DNA of 36,474 nucleotides from assembly GCA_026709935.1 (NCBI GenBank), contig JAPOSC010000074.1, positions 1-36,474 on the forward strand, in the 5' to 3' direction. The first letter of the stretch is position 1, and every line of letters begins with the position of its first letter. Positions 1 to 8,261 of the stretch are shown one piece after another. Under the pieces are notes generated by a model. It saw only the letters and a list, made by a program, of their open reading frames with translations, had not been told where the DNA came from and searched no databases. The DNA comes from Thiotrichales bacterium (GTDB taxonomy: Bacteria > Pseudomonadota > Gammaproteobacteria > HK1). The translations under genes and the position numbers were made by a program.

Positions 1-1
1 G

Positions 2-64
2 GATTCAGAGTCTTTCGAGGGCGCTCCCGGCGTCGTCATCCTCTCCACCTTCACCGCGTATTGA
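2..64 (+). CDS. possible 3' end of a gene entering from the left
   Basis: Twenty codons are open from the left edge and end in TGA, with a hydrophobic stretch (GVVILSTFTAY) at the C-terminus. The piece is too short to recognise a family. It is reported only because it is in frame to the edge and does not overlap another gene. It could equally be chance. Confidence 0.22.
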   Translation, partial: DSESFEGAPGVVILSTFTAY

Positions 65-103
65 GCCGCTCAGGGAGCGGTGTCGGTGTCTCGCGGGGAT
101 GTC

Positions 104-529
104 TCAGGTGGTCCCCCCGGGACGACTCCGACCGGCACCGCTCCCCGCTTCTCTCGCCGTTTCGGTGGTCTCAGACCTCATGGGAGAGATGTCCTCATGA
201 CTGGCATCTGGTGGTGATTGCACCGGCCTCGGCGTGTCTCCCATCACGCCGGGGCCACTTCTCCTCCGCAAGGCATGATCCTTATCGCGTGCCTGCCGGG
301 CCGCTTCGAGGTGCTCCGTCGTGACCGGAGCGGGCTCGATTCGGGCGTGTTCGGCGTAAGCGTCCAGCTCCTGGCCCGCCTCCGCTCCGCCTCGACTCTC
401 GATCACGATTGACGTTTCCAGCAGTTCGCAACGGACATGCGGCATGGCACGGTGCCAAGGATCGCCTCCTCGCACCGCATCGAGCTCCCGGTTCAGGATG
501 GCAAGCAACGCGGAGCTGTCGACGATCAC
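104..529 (-). pseudogene. vapC: VapC-type PIN toxin with an internal deletion
   Basis: The reading frame starts with a GTG that overlaps the TGA of the antitoxin gene. Residues 1-80 match VapC PIN ribonucleases: VIVDSSALLAIL carries the first acidic residue (D4) and ELLETSIVIES carries the conserved Glu (E39), followed by the usual RGGAEAGQELD segment. After AARQA the family continues with a glycine-rich stretch and a GDC-containing active-site motif. Here the frame goes instead into unrelated arginine- and proline-rich sequence, and only a relic resembling the terminal FxxTDIxP motif (SHEDISP) remains near 180-200. The third catalytic acid is missing, so ribonuclease activity is unlikely. 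I infer a deletion or frameshift of about 20-30 codons in the last third. Confidence 0.6.
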
Positions 530-783
530 TTGGGCAGTCCCCGATCGTCGTAGAGCAGGTCGCCATGTTCGGCCGCCGATGGTGCCGGTCCCATGAGCTT
601 CGCGCAGCGTTCGGCGATGGCGCGCAATTCTCGGGCGCGGGTTTCGACGCCACGCCGACGCCGCTCGCGCTCCAGACGTTCGTGCAGCGCAACGGTAATC
701 GCGCCGGTCATGGTCTCGCCAGTGAGCCTCGCGAGCTCGCTGGTAAGCCAACAGGTCTCGTCATTCTTGATGTTGAGGCTCAT
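526..783 (-). CDS. vapB: VapB-type antitoxin
   Basis: This 85-residue protein matches the short VapB antitoxins of the Rv0623/PSK family. It opens with MSLNIKNDE, followed by the ELARLTGETMT ribbon-helix-helix segment, a basic helix (LHERLERERRRRG), and a C-terminal part containing LRAIAERCAKL and a YDDRGLPK end, which in this family wraps the toxin. VapB normally binds and blocks VapC and represses its own operon. The stop overlaps the toxin start (GTGA), the usual coupling. The partner toxin here is broken, so this is probably an orphan antitoxin that may still bind DNA. A tandem repeat at 821-850 lies just upstream. Confidence 0.8.
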   Translation of the reverse strand: MSLNIKNDETCWLTSELARLTGETMTGAITVALHERLERERRRRGVETRARELRAIAERCAKLMGPAPSAAEHGDLLYDDRGLPK

Positions 784-820
784 CGCTTCCTCGGTAGATG
801 AATCGGAATGTATCCACCCT

Positions 821-850
821 AAGTACTTCCGCCCTAAGTACTTCCGCCCT
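821..850. promoter_or_regulatory. two tandem 15-bp repeats, candidate VapB operator
   Basis: The unit aagtacttccgccct occurs twice, exactly, at 821-835 and 836-850. Each copy carries the perfect palindrome AAGTACTT. The pair ends 38 bp upstream of the vapB ATG in the 92-bp gap after tamB. Direct repeats with palindromic cores at this spot fit the autoregulatory operator of a ribbon-helix-helix antitoxin. Binding itself is inference. Confidence 0.4.
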
Positions 851-875
851 CCGCTTCAATGTCGACCCGCGGTCG

Positions 876-3800
876 CTACCGCGTATCACCCTCCCGTTCG
901 ACGCTGAAGAGCAGATCGAGGCCGTGCCGCTCGCCCGATTCCACTTCGAGGCCGAGGTGGTCGGTGAGGCGGTAGTCGACGAACACGCTCCCGGTGCGAC
1001 GGACCAGCGAATGCACATACCGCACCCCGAAATCGGTGCTCAGCCGCTTGCCCAGGATCAGTGACGCATCGGCGGTGTCACCGACGCTGCCCACATCGAC
1101 GCTCAGCTCGTCCAGCCCCAGGTCCGATCGAATCCGCGTGCCGACGCCTTTCGCGCCCTGGAGTCCGAGGCGGAGCGCCGCCTGGGACAGGAGGGCGGTT
1201 TCGCGCTCGCCCGCGCTGGACAGGGTATGGCCGGTGAGAAGGAGGGAGAGCGCTTCCGGTTCGGCCAGGGGCGGCTCGGAGAAGGCCCTTGATTGCGGGG
1301 CGCTGATGGTTCCGCCAATCATGATTCCCGCGGTGATGTCCCCGGCTCTGCGCACGGCCCGAATGTCGATCCCGGGGTCGTCCAGCGGGCCGGCAAACGT
1401 CACGCGACCGTGTTCGATGTCCAGTTCCTGACCGTAGAGCGTGAACTGGCCGTCCATGAGGTCGAGCGTTCCGAATCCCTCCAGCACGCCGCCCGGGGCC
1501 TGTCGGACCCTCAGCTCGCCGGCCAGGCGCGAGAGCAGTCCGTAACCGTCGAAGACCACCTCGTCGCCGAGCACGACCAGCAGGTCAGTTCCGACATCCG
1601 GGCCACGGCCGGAGTCGGGGTCGGTCCGGGAATCGCCTTGGGAGTCGACCTGTGAGTCGGCCCGGGAATTGGCCCGGAAATCAGCCCCGGAGTCGGTCCG
1701 AGAATCGGCCTCGGAATCGGTTGCGGTCTGGCCGACCAGCACCTCGTCGGCGGACACGCCGACGACCCCTTCGGTGCGCTCGCGCGGGGTGACCCGGGCC
1801 TGCGGAACCACCACTCGCCCGTTGATCTCCAGCGTTTCGCCCCCCGCGGCGATCGTGACCTCCGGGGATACGGTGACCACGGCCTCGGGAAGGCGCACGA
1901 TCTCGAACGACTCGCCGGTGATGACGAGGTCTTCCGCAGTCCACCTCCCTCCCGCCCCGAGCCGACCCGACCCTTCGATGTTCAGGTGTCCGTCTCCCGA
2001 GCGCAGCACCCCGCCGATGACGATCCGTTGCTCGTCGCCGGCCCGCGCTTCTACGTGGGAGTCGGAGAGCTCGATGCCGAGATCGTGGATTCGCGCGCCA
2101 TCGACTTCGATGCGCGCGACGCCGGACGCACGAGGCGCGGCGACGGTGCCGCCGATGCGAGCCTCGACGAACGCTTCGCCCTCGGCCGAGAGAGGACCGG
2201 CGACAAAGGCTGCGATCGGGTCGAGCCGCGGCAACGACACATCGATGGCACCGTCGAGCGACGCCTCCCGACCCCGGCCCTCGATGCGCAGGCGCCCCCG
2301 CACCGGTCCGTCGCCGCCGAGCACCGATCGGAAATCCACCTCGGTCTGGTCTGTCCCGACTGTGATATTCAGCGCGGTGTCGGCATGCGCCACCGCCAGC
2401 GGCTTGCCCTCGCCCAAAGGCACCGTCAGCTCGCCCGGAGACACGCGGGCCGCGATGCTTCCTTCGAGGCGGTCGCCGTCGAGCGATCCCGCGCCCTCGG
2501 CGTCCAGGGTGCCGGTCAGGCTCGACTCGGCCGGCAGCCACGGCCGCAGCGCCGTGAGCGGGAACGACTCGATGCCGAACCGGGATCGGATCCGATCCGT
2601 GCGTTCGAACCCCGCGCAGGCGTCGGCCCCGGTGTCGGACTTCAGGCACGTGGTCCCGAGGTGGAGCCGATCGGCGTCCACGCCGAGTTCCGCCGCGTCC
2701 GCAAGGCGCCAGGTCCCGCCGTCGGCCGCGCGGAACGTGGCGTCGACCAGCGCACCGAGCCAGCGTCCGGTCGCCATCCCTCCCTCCAGCCGGAGGTCCA
2801 GATCGCCGAGGCTCGACGTGGCGGTTGCGTGCGCGGTGTGGGCGGCGAGGGTCCCGTCCGCCCGAAGCTCGACGGATCCGATGCGATGCTCTCCGGCTCG
2901 GGCGTCCCCGACCTGCATCACCACCTTCGACGTCGACGGCGCATCCGAAACCTCGGCGTCGATTTCGGCATCGATTTCGGTATCGATCCTGGCCCGCCGG
3001 GCGCTCCAGTCCCGGTAGCGCAGTTCCCGGCCCTCAAGACGCATGGTCACGTCCGGAGAAGCCGCGGACCCTCTCACCACCCCCCGGCCCGAGAGCCCCC
3101 CCTGCGCCTCGGGAAGCACGGCGCTCAGGTCCGGGGCATCGAGCGAGAACGCGAAATCCATCTCCCGGTGGTGGTCGTACACCCCTTCGAGCGCCAGATG
3201 ATTGTCTCCCGAGCGCAGAGACACATCGTGCGCGTGCAGTCGCCCGCCCGCCACTGTCACGGTTCCACCCCCCTCGACCGGATGGTCCCGCAGCCGACCT
3301 TGCAGCGTGCGCACATCGACCGTGGTGCGGGGTGTCCCATCGACCATCCCGCCCCGCACGGCGGCGGATGCGTCGAGCGTCCCGTTCCACTGCGGCCACC
3401 GCCGGCCCGGATCGAGACCGTGGGCGTCGACTTCGAGATTCCAGCCGATCTCGGGGTGCCATCCGACCCGGCCGCGCGCGGTCGTCCGTCCTCCCAGGGT
3501 GCGGATCATCAGCGGCTCCAGGTCCAGACCCGCCTCGTCCAGCCCACCGGTCAGCGTGACGTGCGCGGACGGCAACGTCTCCGTCTCCAGCGCCCCGTCG
3601 AGACGGATCTCCAGTGCATCCAGCGGCCCGTTCAGTTCGAGCGTCCCGCGGCGACTCGACCATGTGGTGGGTCCATCCATCGGTCCATCCGGGGGTCCAT
3701 CCATCGACCCATCCGGGGGCCATCGCAGATCGACCCACTCGGACACCAGGCGAAGCTCGGGCGCCGGATCGGTCGGCCGGATCTCCCCGGTGCTCGACAC

Positions 3801-5465
3801 CGCGAGCGGGGCCGAGAGCGCGTGCGTGAAGCGCAGTTCGCCGGAAGGGTTCCCGCGCACGGTACCGGCGCCGCGAAGCCCCATTTCGGGGGAGACGGTC
3901 TTCGCATCCCAGGCGAACGAGCCGGTGACCGCGGTCTCGCCGAGGGCCGTGATCGTCGCCGTCGCGCTCACGTGCCCGTCGCGCACCCGGTCCGGCGTCT
4001 CCAGCGCTGCGGTGAGGTTGAGCTTCGCCCGCGCCGCCGTCCCCCTCGCCTTGAGCCGGCCCTCGGGACTCGCGATCACCGGCGCTCCGACGAGCGGCCA
4101 GAAGAGGCCGTTCCACTGTGCGATGGCTTCGAAGCCGGCTTCGTCCCCGAGCGACACGGCGGCCTCGGCGGAGGCGGCGAACGGCGAGAGCACGCTCGGG
4201 CGCAGGATCACCCGCTCGGCGTCGCCGCTCGCGACGAGCTCCCCCGACAGGGCGGTATCCGATGCGGTCACGGCCCGCCAGCGTGCGGTCAGCTCGAATG
4301 GCAGCGCCGCTGACGGCCCCACCGACGTTTCGCCCGGTTCTTCCACACGATGCTCGCGGAGCGGCAGCCCGAGTGGCAGTGCCGCCGACGGCTCCACCGA
4401 CCCCGTTCCCTCCACGGTGAGTCGCGTGGACGGCAGGCGGTCGGCGACAAGGTCGAGGTCGAGCGTGAGGCTCAGGGCGTCGAGCGCCCCGCCGAGCTCG
4501 AAACTTCCTTCCGGGCTTCGCACCGATGGCGGTCCGATGATCGGCCATCGCAGGTCCCGCCATGTCCCGTTCACCTGCACCTCGTATCCGTGTGCGGCGC
4601 GTCTCCACCGGCCGCTCGACCGGAGTTCGACGGGGGCTTGCATGGCCGCGTCGAAATCGAGCGACTGCGCATTGCCGGCAATGGTCAACCGCCCCTCGTG
4701 CGCGGCGCCGTCGGCGTGGCTCGTCCATTGCGCATCCAGGTCGAGATCGAAGGGCTCCACCGGCGCCATCGTGCCGTTCGCCGCAAGACGCCAGGTCGGG
4801 CCGGTCACGTGGAGGTCGGCAAGGGTCAACCGCGTTTCGGTGAGATGCGTGGAGAGGGTCACGGAGTCGACCGGAACCGCCTCGCCGCCCGCGACGACGG
4901 TGATATTCGTGACGGTGACCGACGGCGCCGCGAGCCGGAAGATCGGCCCCGCCGGCCACTCCGGCGGGGCCGGCCTCGTCGGCGGAGCCGACCCTGCTGC
5001 CGGCGGAGCCGGCCTAGCCCGCGGCGCTGCGTCCATGGACGCCGGAGCTTCGGGCAGCGCGATCCTGACCCCATCCATCGCGAGCGCGTTCACGTGCACC
5101 TCTCCGTCGAGCAGCTTCACAGGGTCGAGTGACAGATCGAGCGCGGCCGCGGTCAGGTCGAACGAAGGATGGCGAATCTCGAAATCGCGCACCTGCACCG
5201 TTCGGGTCAGTCGCCCCGAGACTTCGCCGATGCGTACGCGATCACCAGCCCACCTGTCGACCGCGACCACGATCCACCGCGTCCCGGGCTCGGTCGTGGG
5301 CGCGACGGCCAGGAGTGCGAGAACCACGGCAAGCACCGCAGCCGCAACAACGCCACCCCGCGCCACCGCGCGGAGCAAGGCCCGTGCAGTCCCGGATCGG
5401 GCGCGAGCCTCGGATGCCTCTCCCGGCCGACGCTCCCCGGGCCCGTGATTGCCTTTCACCCTCAC
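876..5465 (-). CDS. tamB: translocation and assembly module protein TamB
   Basis: TamB is an inner-membrane-anchored, periplasm-spanning beta-helical protein that works with TamA in outer-membrane protein and lipid homeostasis. The 1529-residue product has a basic N-terminus, one membrane anchor at about residues 34-53 (VVAAAVLAVVLALLAV), a long repetitive beta-rich body, and a C-terminal TamB (DUF490) domain from about 1170 that includes the FGTLDLMDGQFTLYGQ and DDPGIDIRAVR segments typical of the family. E. coli TamB is about 1260 residues. The extra length lies partly in low-complexity insertions: an Asp/Ser/Arg repeat around 1243-1288, DGP repeats around 582-600, and a Pro/Ala stretch near 145-175. 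The start is a GTG overlapping the stop of the mini-ORF upstream (GTGA), so translation is probably coupled. Long ORFs on the opposite strand are GC-rich shadows. Confidence 0.93.
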   Translation of the reverse strand: MRVKGNHGPGERRPGEASEARARSGTARALLRAVARGGVVAAAVLAVVLALLAVAPTTEPGTRWIVVAVDRWAGDRVRIGEVSGRLTRTVQVRDFEIRHPSFDLTAAALDLSLDPVKLLDGEVHVNALAMDGVRIALPEAPASMDAAPRARPAPPAAGSAPPTRPAPPEWPAGPIFRLAAPSVTVTNITVVAGGEAVPVDSVTLSTHLTETRLTLADLHVTGPTWRLAANGTMAPVEPFDLDLDAQWTSHADGAAHEGRLTIAGNAQSLDFDAAMQAPVELRSSGRWRRAAHGYEVQVNGTWRDLRWPIIGPPSVRSPEGSFELGGALDALSLTLDLDLVADRLPSTRLTVEGTGSVEPSAALPLGLPLREHRVEEPGETSVGPSAALPFELTARWRAVTASDTALSGELVASGDAERVILRPSVLSPFAASAEAAVSLGDEAGFEAIAQWNGLFWPLVGAPVIASPEGRLKARGTAARAKLNLTAALETPDRVRDGHVSATATITALGETAVTGSFAWDAKTVSPEMGLRGAGTVRGNPSGELRFTHALSAPLAVSSTGEIRPTDPAPELRLVSEWVDLRWPPDGSMDGPPDGPMDGPTTWSSRRGTLELNGPLDALEIRLDGALETETLPSAHVTLTGGLDEAGLDLEPLMIRTLGGRTTARGRVGWHPEIGWNLEVDAHGLDPGRRWPQWNGTLDASAAVRGGMVDGTPRTTVDVRTLQGRLRDHPVEGGGTVTVAGGRLHAHDVSLRSGDNHLALEGVYDHHREMDFAFSLDAPDLSAVLPEAQGGLSGRGVVRGSAASPDVTMRLEGRELRYRDWSARRARIDTEIDAEIDAEVSDAPSTSKVVMQVGDARAGEHRIGSVELRADGTLAAHTAHATATSSLGDLDLRLEGGMATGRWLGALVDATFRAADGGTWRLADAAELGVDADRLHLGTTCLKSDTGADACAGFERTDRIRSRFGIESFPLTALRPWLPAESSLTGTLDAEGAGSLDGDRLEGSIAARVSPGELTVPLGEGKPLAVAHADTALNITVGTDQTEVDFRSVLGGDGPVRGRLRIEGRGREASLDGAIDVSLPRLDPIAAFVAGPLSAEGEAFVEARIGGTVAAPRASGVARIEVDGARIHDLGIELSDSHVEARAGDEQRIVIGGVLRSGDGHLNIEGSGRLGAGGRWTAEDLVITGESFEIVRLPEAVVTVSPEVTIAAGGETLEINGRVVVPQARVTPRERTEGVVGVSADEVLVGQTATDSEADSRTDSGADFRANSRADSQVDSQGDSRTDPDSGRGPDVGTDLLVVLGDEVVFDGYGLLSRLAGELRVRQAPGGVLEGFGTLDLMDGQFTLYGQELDIEHGRVTFAGPLDDPGIDIRAVRRAGDITAGIMIGGTISAPQSRAFSEPPLAEPEALSLLLTGHTLSSAGERETALLSQAALRLGLQGAKGVGTRIRSDLGLDELSVDVGSVGDTADASLILGKRLSTDFGVRYVHSLVRRTGSVFVDYRLTDHLGLEVESGERHGLDLLFSVEREGDTR
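1600..1740 (-). repeat. degenerate 12-bp repeats coding an acidic linker in TamB
   Basis: Roughly ten imperfect 12-bp units (variants of cgggagtcgg) code for a run alternating Asp-Ser and Arg/Ala, such as DSRTDSGADFRANS. The run sits just before the C-terminal DUF490 part. TamB proteins are not expected to carry such an acidic insert. It keeps the reading frame, so it looks like in-frame repeat expansion of a surface loop. Confidence 0.7.
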
Positions 5466-5720
5466 AGGTCGGGTCCGAGCCTCGGATGCAGGCGAAAGCG
5501 CTGTGTGGCGTCGAGCGGCCGGGCCATGTCGAGCCGCACCGCACCGATCGGGGACTGCCAGCGCACGCCGAGCCGGCGCTCCCCGTGCTCGTGATTGCCT
5601 CCCGCCGTCACAGGTCGGGTCCGAGCCTCAGATGCAGGCGAAAGCGCTGCGTGGCGTCGAGCGGCCGGGCCACGTCGAGCCGCACCGCGCCGATCGGGGA
5701 CTGCCAGCGCACGCCGAGCC
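5428..5720 (-). repeat. 146-bp tandem duplication of the tamA-tamB junction
   Basis: Two adjacent copies (about 5575-5720 and 5428-5574) share the last 36 codons of tamA, its stop codon and about 35 bp that in the second copy form the start of tamB. Over the tamA part I count about four substitutions in roughly 108 bp. The spacer part is more diverged but still alignable (GGCAATCACG, CGGGGAGCG). The 146-bp period preserves the GTGA overlap at both junctions. Confidence 0.85.
5462..5611 (-). CDS. 49-aa chimeric mini-ORF bridging tamA and tamB
   Basis: An intact 49-codon ORF starts with a GTG overlapping the tamA stop and ends with a TGA overlapping the tamB GTG. Its first 13 residues (VTAGGNHEHGERR) resemble the TamB N-terminus (VRVKGNHGPGERR; 8 of 13 identical). 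Residues 14-49 nearly repeat the TamA C-terminus, with VRWQSPIGAVRLD in common, and end in the same RLGPDL. It therefore encodes the last beta-strands of the TamA barrel behind a TamB-like leader, with no signal peptide. The origin by tandem duplication is read directly from the sequence. Whether the peptide has a role, is a passive translational bridge between tamA and tamB, or is degraded cannot be told. It has no Shine-Dalgarno of its own that I can see. Confidence 0.7.
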   Translation of the reverse strand: MTAGGNHEHGERRLGVRWQSPIGAVRLDMARPLDATQRFRLHPRLGPDL

Positions 5721-7647
5721 CCGCCCCGACCTTGAACCCTTCATTGCGGTATCCGGTGTCGAATGCGTTCCCCGCGTCGGTGAATACCGCTCCGCTCCAC
5801 CGGTCCCGGATCGGATGTTCATACTCGATGCTGCCGACTGCGAGCATCCGCCCGCCCACCACCGTTCCGTCGGCGTCGACCGGGCCGAGCGAGGCGAACT
5901 CGTAACCCCTGACGCTGCTGTCGCCGCCGGCGAAGAACCGCTGCGAGGGTGGAAGCGCATCGAAGCCGTCCACCGTCATCGCCCCCAGCTCGGCCCGCGC
6001 GAGCAGCCGTCCGCCCCCCGGCACTGCCTGCACCCAGCCGGCCGAGCCCGAGAGTCTGAGAAACGACACGTCCGAGCCCGCCGCCTCGTGGCTGCCCCGC
6101 ACCTCCCCGTACAGCCGATGGCCGTCGCTCGGTCGGAGCCGGTCGTCGTGGCGGGTCGTTGCGAGGCTCACCCCCGGCGTCAGCAGCCGGGCGATACCGC
6201 GCGTTTTCCCCACGGAGTAGTCGTCGTAGGTGAGCGACACGAAGCGGGTCTCGATCCAGTCGCTCCACCGCGACTTCGTCTGCGAGACGCCGAGCCGGGC
6301 CTCGTTGGTGCGCGAGGTCTCGGTGCGCTCGTCCACCACCCCCGCGTCGAAGCTCAACCACTCGGTGCGCGGATCCGCGAGAGGGATTCGGTACTCGGCG
6401 TCGAGTGAGCGCCGGATGAGCGACGCCGCGCTTCGCGCCGACCACCGGTGTCCGTCGGCGGTCGTGCGTCGATCCTCGTAGCCGAGCCGCAGCCGCGGTC
6501 CGGCGTCGGTGGTGATCCCGGCCCCGGCCGTGAACGCATGCCGCTTCCTCGGCGTGAGCGAGACCTCGACGGGGATCGTGTCGTCCTCGGTCCGGTCGAT
6601 GCGTGGATTCACGTCCACGCGCTCGAAGTAGCCGCTTTGCGAAAGCTGCTGGCTCACCTCCACGAGTCGGTCGGCATCGTACGGTGCGCCTTCGGGCCAG
6701 GCCGCCAGGCGCTCGACGAGAGACGCATCGAGGGCGGTGGGCTCGATGTCGAGCGCACCGAACCAGAAGCGTCGCCCCGGCCGGTAGACGAGTTCCACCC
6801 GGGCGCTTCGCGCCGTCACGTCGACCGTGAATCGCCGCGTGACGAACTCGCCTTCGAGGTAGCCGTGCTCGGCGGCGTAGCGCTCGATGGCGCGTCTGGC
6901 CTCCTCGTACGCACCGTGGTCGAGCACCTCGCCGGTGGGCAGGCGCAGCGTGTCGAGATGCGCGGCGAATGCCTCGTCCTCGCTTCCGGCGCCCTCCAGA
7001 CGCATGTCGACGATCCCGACGAGGACCGGCTCTCCGGGCGATACGGACACCGTGGCGTGCGGGCATCCGTCGCCCTCGCCCTTACCCTCGCCGAGCGTGA
7101 CCGTCACCGACTCCGGCGCGTAGTAGCCGAGGGCGCGCAGGCCGTCGCGCGCCTCGTCCGCCGCCCGTTCGAGGAGCCGCTCCACCCGCCACCGGGGCGC
7201 GTCGCACGCCTCCTTCGCGAGCGACAGGTGCGCACGCACGTTGCGGGCGAGGGCGCCTTCAACGCCTTCCACGGTCACTTGCACGGTGACTTCGGCAGTC
7301 ACTTCGGCGGTCACTTCCGAGGTGCGCCCCGGCTCTGTCGCTGTCGGTCCATTGGCGATCGCGCCGCCGGAATCGCGTCCGATCCCGTTCCGATCGCCGA
7401 CGCAGCCGCTCGTCATGGTCGCCGCCGCGAGAATGCACGCGAAGATCGCGCCGGACGGAGGCTGTCGCCGGCGCTCGCCGTCGGGTTCGACGGGACGCCG
7501 CCGGGTCCGTGCGTTATCCCCGACGCCGGCGCAGCCGCCCGTCATGGCTGCCACTGCGAGAATGCACGCGAAGATCGCGCCGGGTGGAGATGTTCGCCGG
7601 CGTTCGCCATCGGGTTCGGCCGGGCGCCGCCGGGTCCGTGCGTTCAT
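5608..7647 (-). CDS. tamA: outer-membrane assembly protein TamA (Omp85 family)
   Basis: TamA is the Omp85-type outer-membrane barrel partner of TamB. The 679-residue product has an N-terminal export region, POTRA-like domains (about residues 110-340; for example the YEEARRAIERYAAEHGYLEG helix-turn), and a C-terminal barrel with the family hallmark RFFAGGDSSVRGYEF and a final strand region ending RLGPDL. The open frame extends further upstream, but ATG 7647 is chosen because it overlaps the stop of the upstream membrane-protein gene (ATGA). The N-terminus is odd: a 43-residue segment with hydrophobic core and a Gly-Cys is present twice (Cys39 and Cys82), so export or lipoprotein processing may be unusual. 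A Glu-Val-Thr repeat (EVTAEVTAEVT) lies just after it. The gene is coupled downstream to the mini-ORF and then tamB. Confidence 0.9.
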   Translation of the reverse strand: MNARTRRRPAEPDGERRRTSPPGAIFACILAVAAMTGGCAGVGDNARTRRRPVEPDGERRRQPPSGAIFACILAAATMTSGCVGDRNGIGRDSGGAIANGPTATEPGRTSEVTAEVTAEVTVQVTVEGVEGALARNVRAHLSLAKEACDAPRWRVERLLERAADEARDGLRALGYYAPESVTVTLGEGKGEGDGCPHATVSVSPGEPVLVGIVDMRLEGAGSEDEAFAAHLDTLRLPTGEVLDHGAYEEARRAIERYAAEHGYLEGEFVTRRFTVDVTARSARVELVYRPGRRFWFGALDIEPTALDASLVERLAAWPEGAPYDADRLVEVSQQLSQSGYFERVDVNPRIDRTEDDTIPVEVSLTPRKRHAFTAGAGITTDAGPRLRLGYEDRRTTADGHRWSARSAASLIRRSLDAEYRIPLADPRTEWLSFDAGVVDERTETSRTNEARLGVSQTKSRWSDWIETRFVSLTYDDYSVGKTRGIARLLTPGVSLATTRHDDRLRPSDGHRLYGEVRGSHEAAGSDVSFLRLSGSAGWVQAVPGGGRLLARAELGAMTVDGFDALPPSQRFFAGGDSSVRGYEFASLGPVDADGTVVGGRMLAVGSIEYEHPIRDRWSGAVFTDAGNAFDTGYRNEGFKVGAGLGVRWQSPIGAVRLDVARPLDATQRFRLHLRLGPDL
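7387..7644 (-). repeat. 129-bp in-frame duplication of the tamA export signal
   Basis: Residues 2-44 and 45-87 of TamA are two copies of the same 43-residue unit, each with an NARTRRRP opening, a basic stretch, the hydrophobic core GAIFACILA and a Gly-Cys about eight residues later. The second copy's start codon has changed to GAT, so only the first copy can initiate. The residues before each Cys (TGG and TSG) make a weak lipobox, since Leu at -3 is replaced by Thr. Confidence 0.8.
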
Positions 7648-8174
7648 GAATATCCGGGCCGCCGTCGCCGCCGGAGCCAGCGGACGGCTCCGATACCCGT
7701 CGCCGCCAACACGGCCACGATCAGTGCCGTCTTGACCAGGGTGAAGCCCGCCGCCACCCACGCAAGCGGCGAGGGCGCGCCGGCGTAACCCAATGCCAGC
7801 GCCGCGACGGTTGCGTTCTCCAGCGCATCCGTCACTGCGAGCGCGAGTGGCAGCGGCCAGAGCGGAGCCCGGAACAGACGGAACAGCACGATCGCGAACA
7901 GCAGCCCGTAGGCCACCGGAAAGAGCATGTCGATGGTGAGGCCGGTGGCCGCGTAGACCGCCCGGGCATTCGTGTCGAGCCGGTCGAGCGCCTCGAACAG
8001 CGCCGCCGCCTCGGTCGGCGTGTACCAGCCGCGGCCGTCGAGGAGGGTGAGGTTCCCCAGCCGGCCCTGACGCCAGATCAGCCCCGCCACGCAGGCGATG
8101 ACGCCGACCAGCGCCGCCAGCGCCACGCGCCGGGTGGACCATCGCTCCAGGGCCGCGCGGATCGAAATCGCCAT
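7644..8174 (-). CDS. small four-helix membrane protein of unknown function
   Basis: The 176-residue product is not recognised. It shows four hydrophobic segments: about residues 18-34 (ALAALVGVIACVAGLIW), 82-100 (MLFPVAYGLLFAIVLFRLF), 104-125 and 135-160. A periplasmic or cytosolic loop with TPTEAAALFEALDRLD lies between the first two, and the C-terminus is Arg-rich (WLRRRRRPGYS). The frame is open upstream, but ATG 8174 is the first sensible start because it leads directly to the first membrane helix. The stop overlaps the tamA ATG, so it is the first gene of the tamA-tamB operon. That makes envelope assembly or export a reasonable guess for its setting, not for its function. It is divergent from cobB, with 87 bp between the starts. 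Confidence 0.75.
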   Translation of the reverse strand: MAISIRAALERWSTRRVALAALVGVIACVAGLIWRQGRLGNLTLLDGRGWYTPTEAAALFEALDRLDTNARAVYAATGLTIDMLFPVAYGLLFAIVLFRLFRAPLWPLPLALAVTDALENATVAALALGYAGAPSPLAWVAAGFTLVKTALIVAVLAATGIGAVRWLRRRRRPGYS

Positions 8175-8261
8175 CGCCGTATTGTAGTGCGCTCGGGTAG
8201 TGGAGGATGATCCCGAGGGGTACGCGGCCGATTCGACGCACATCCCGCGAGGACATTCCCG

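Noticed and set aside
1986..4313. Long plus-strand ORF (775 codons) antisense to tamB
   Set aside because: It is Arg/Pro/His-rich with no motif, and it lies opposite a clear tamB. High GC removes stop codons from shadow frames.
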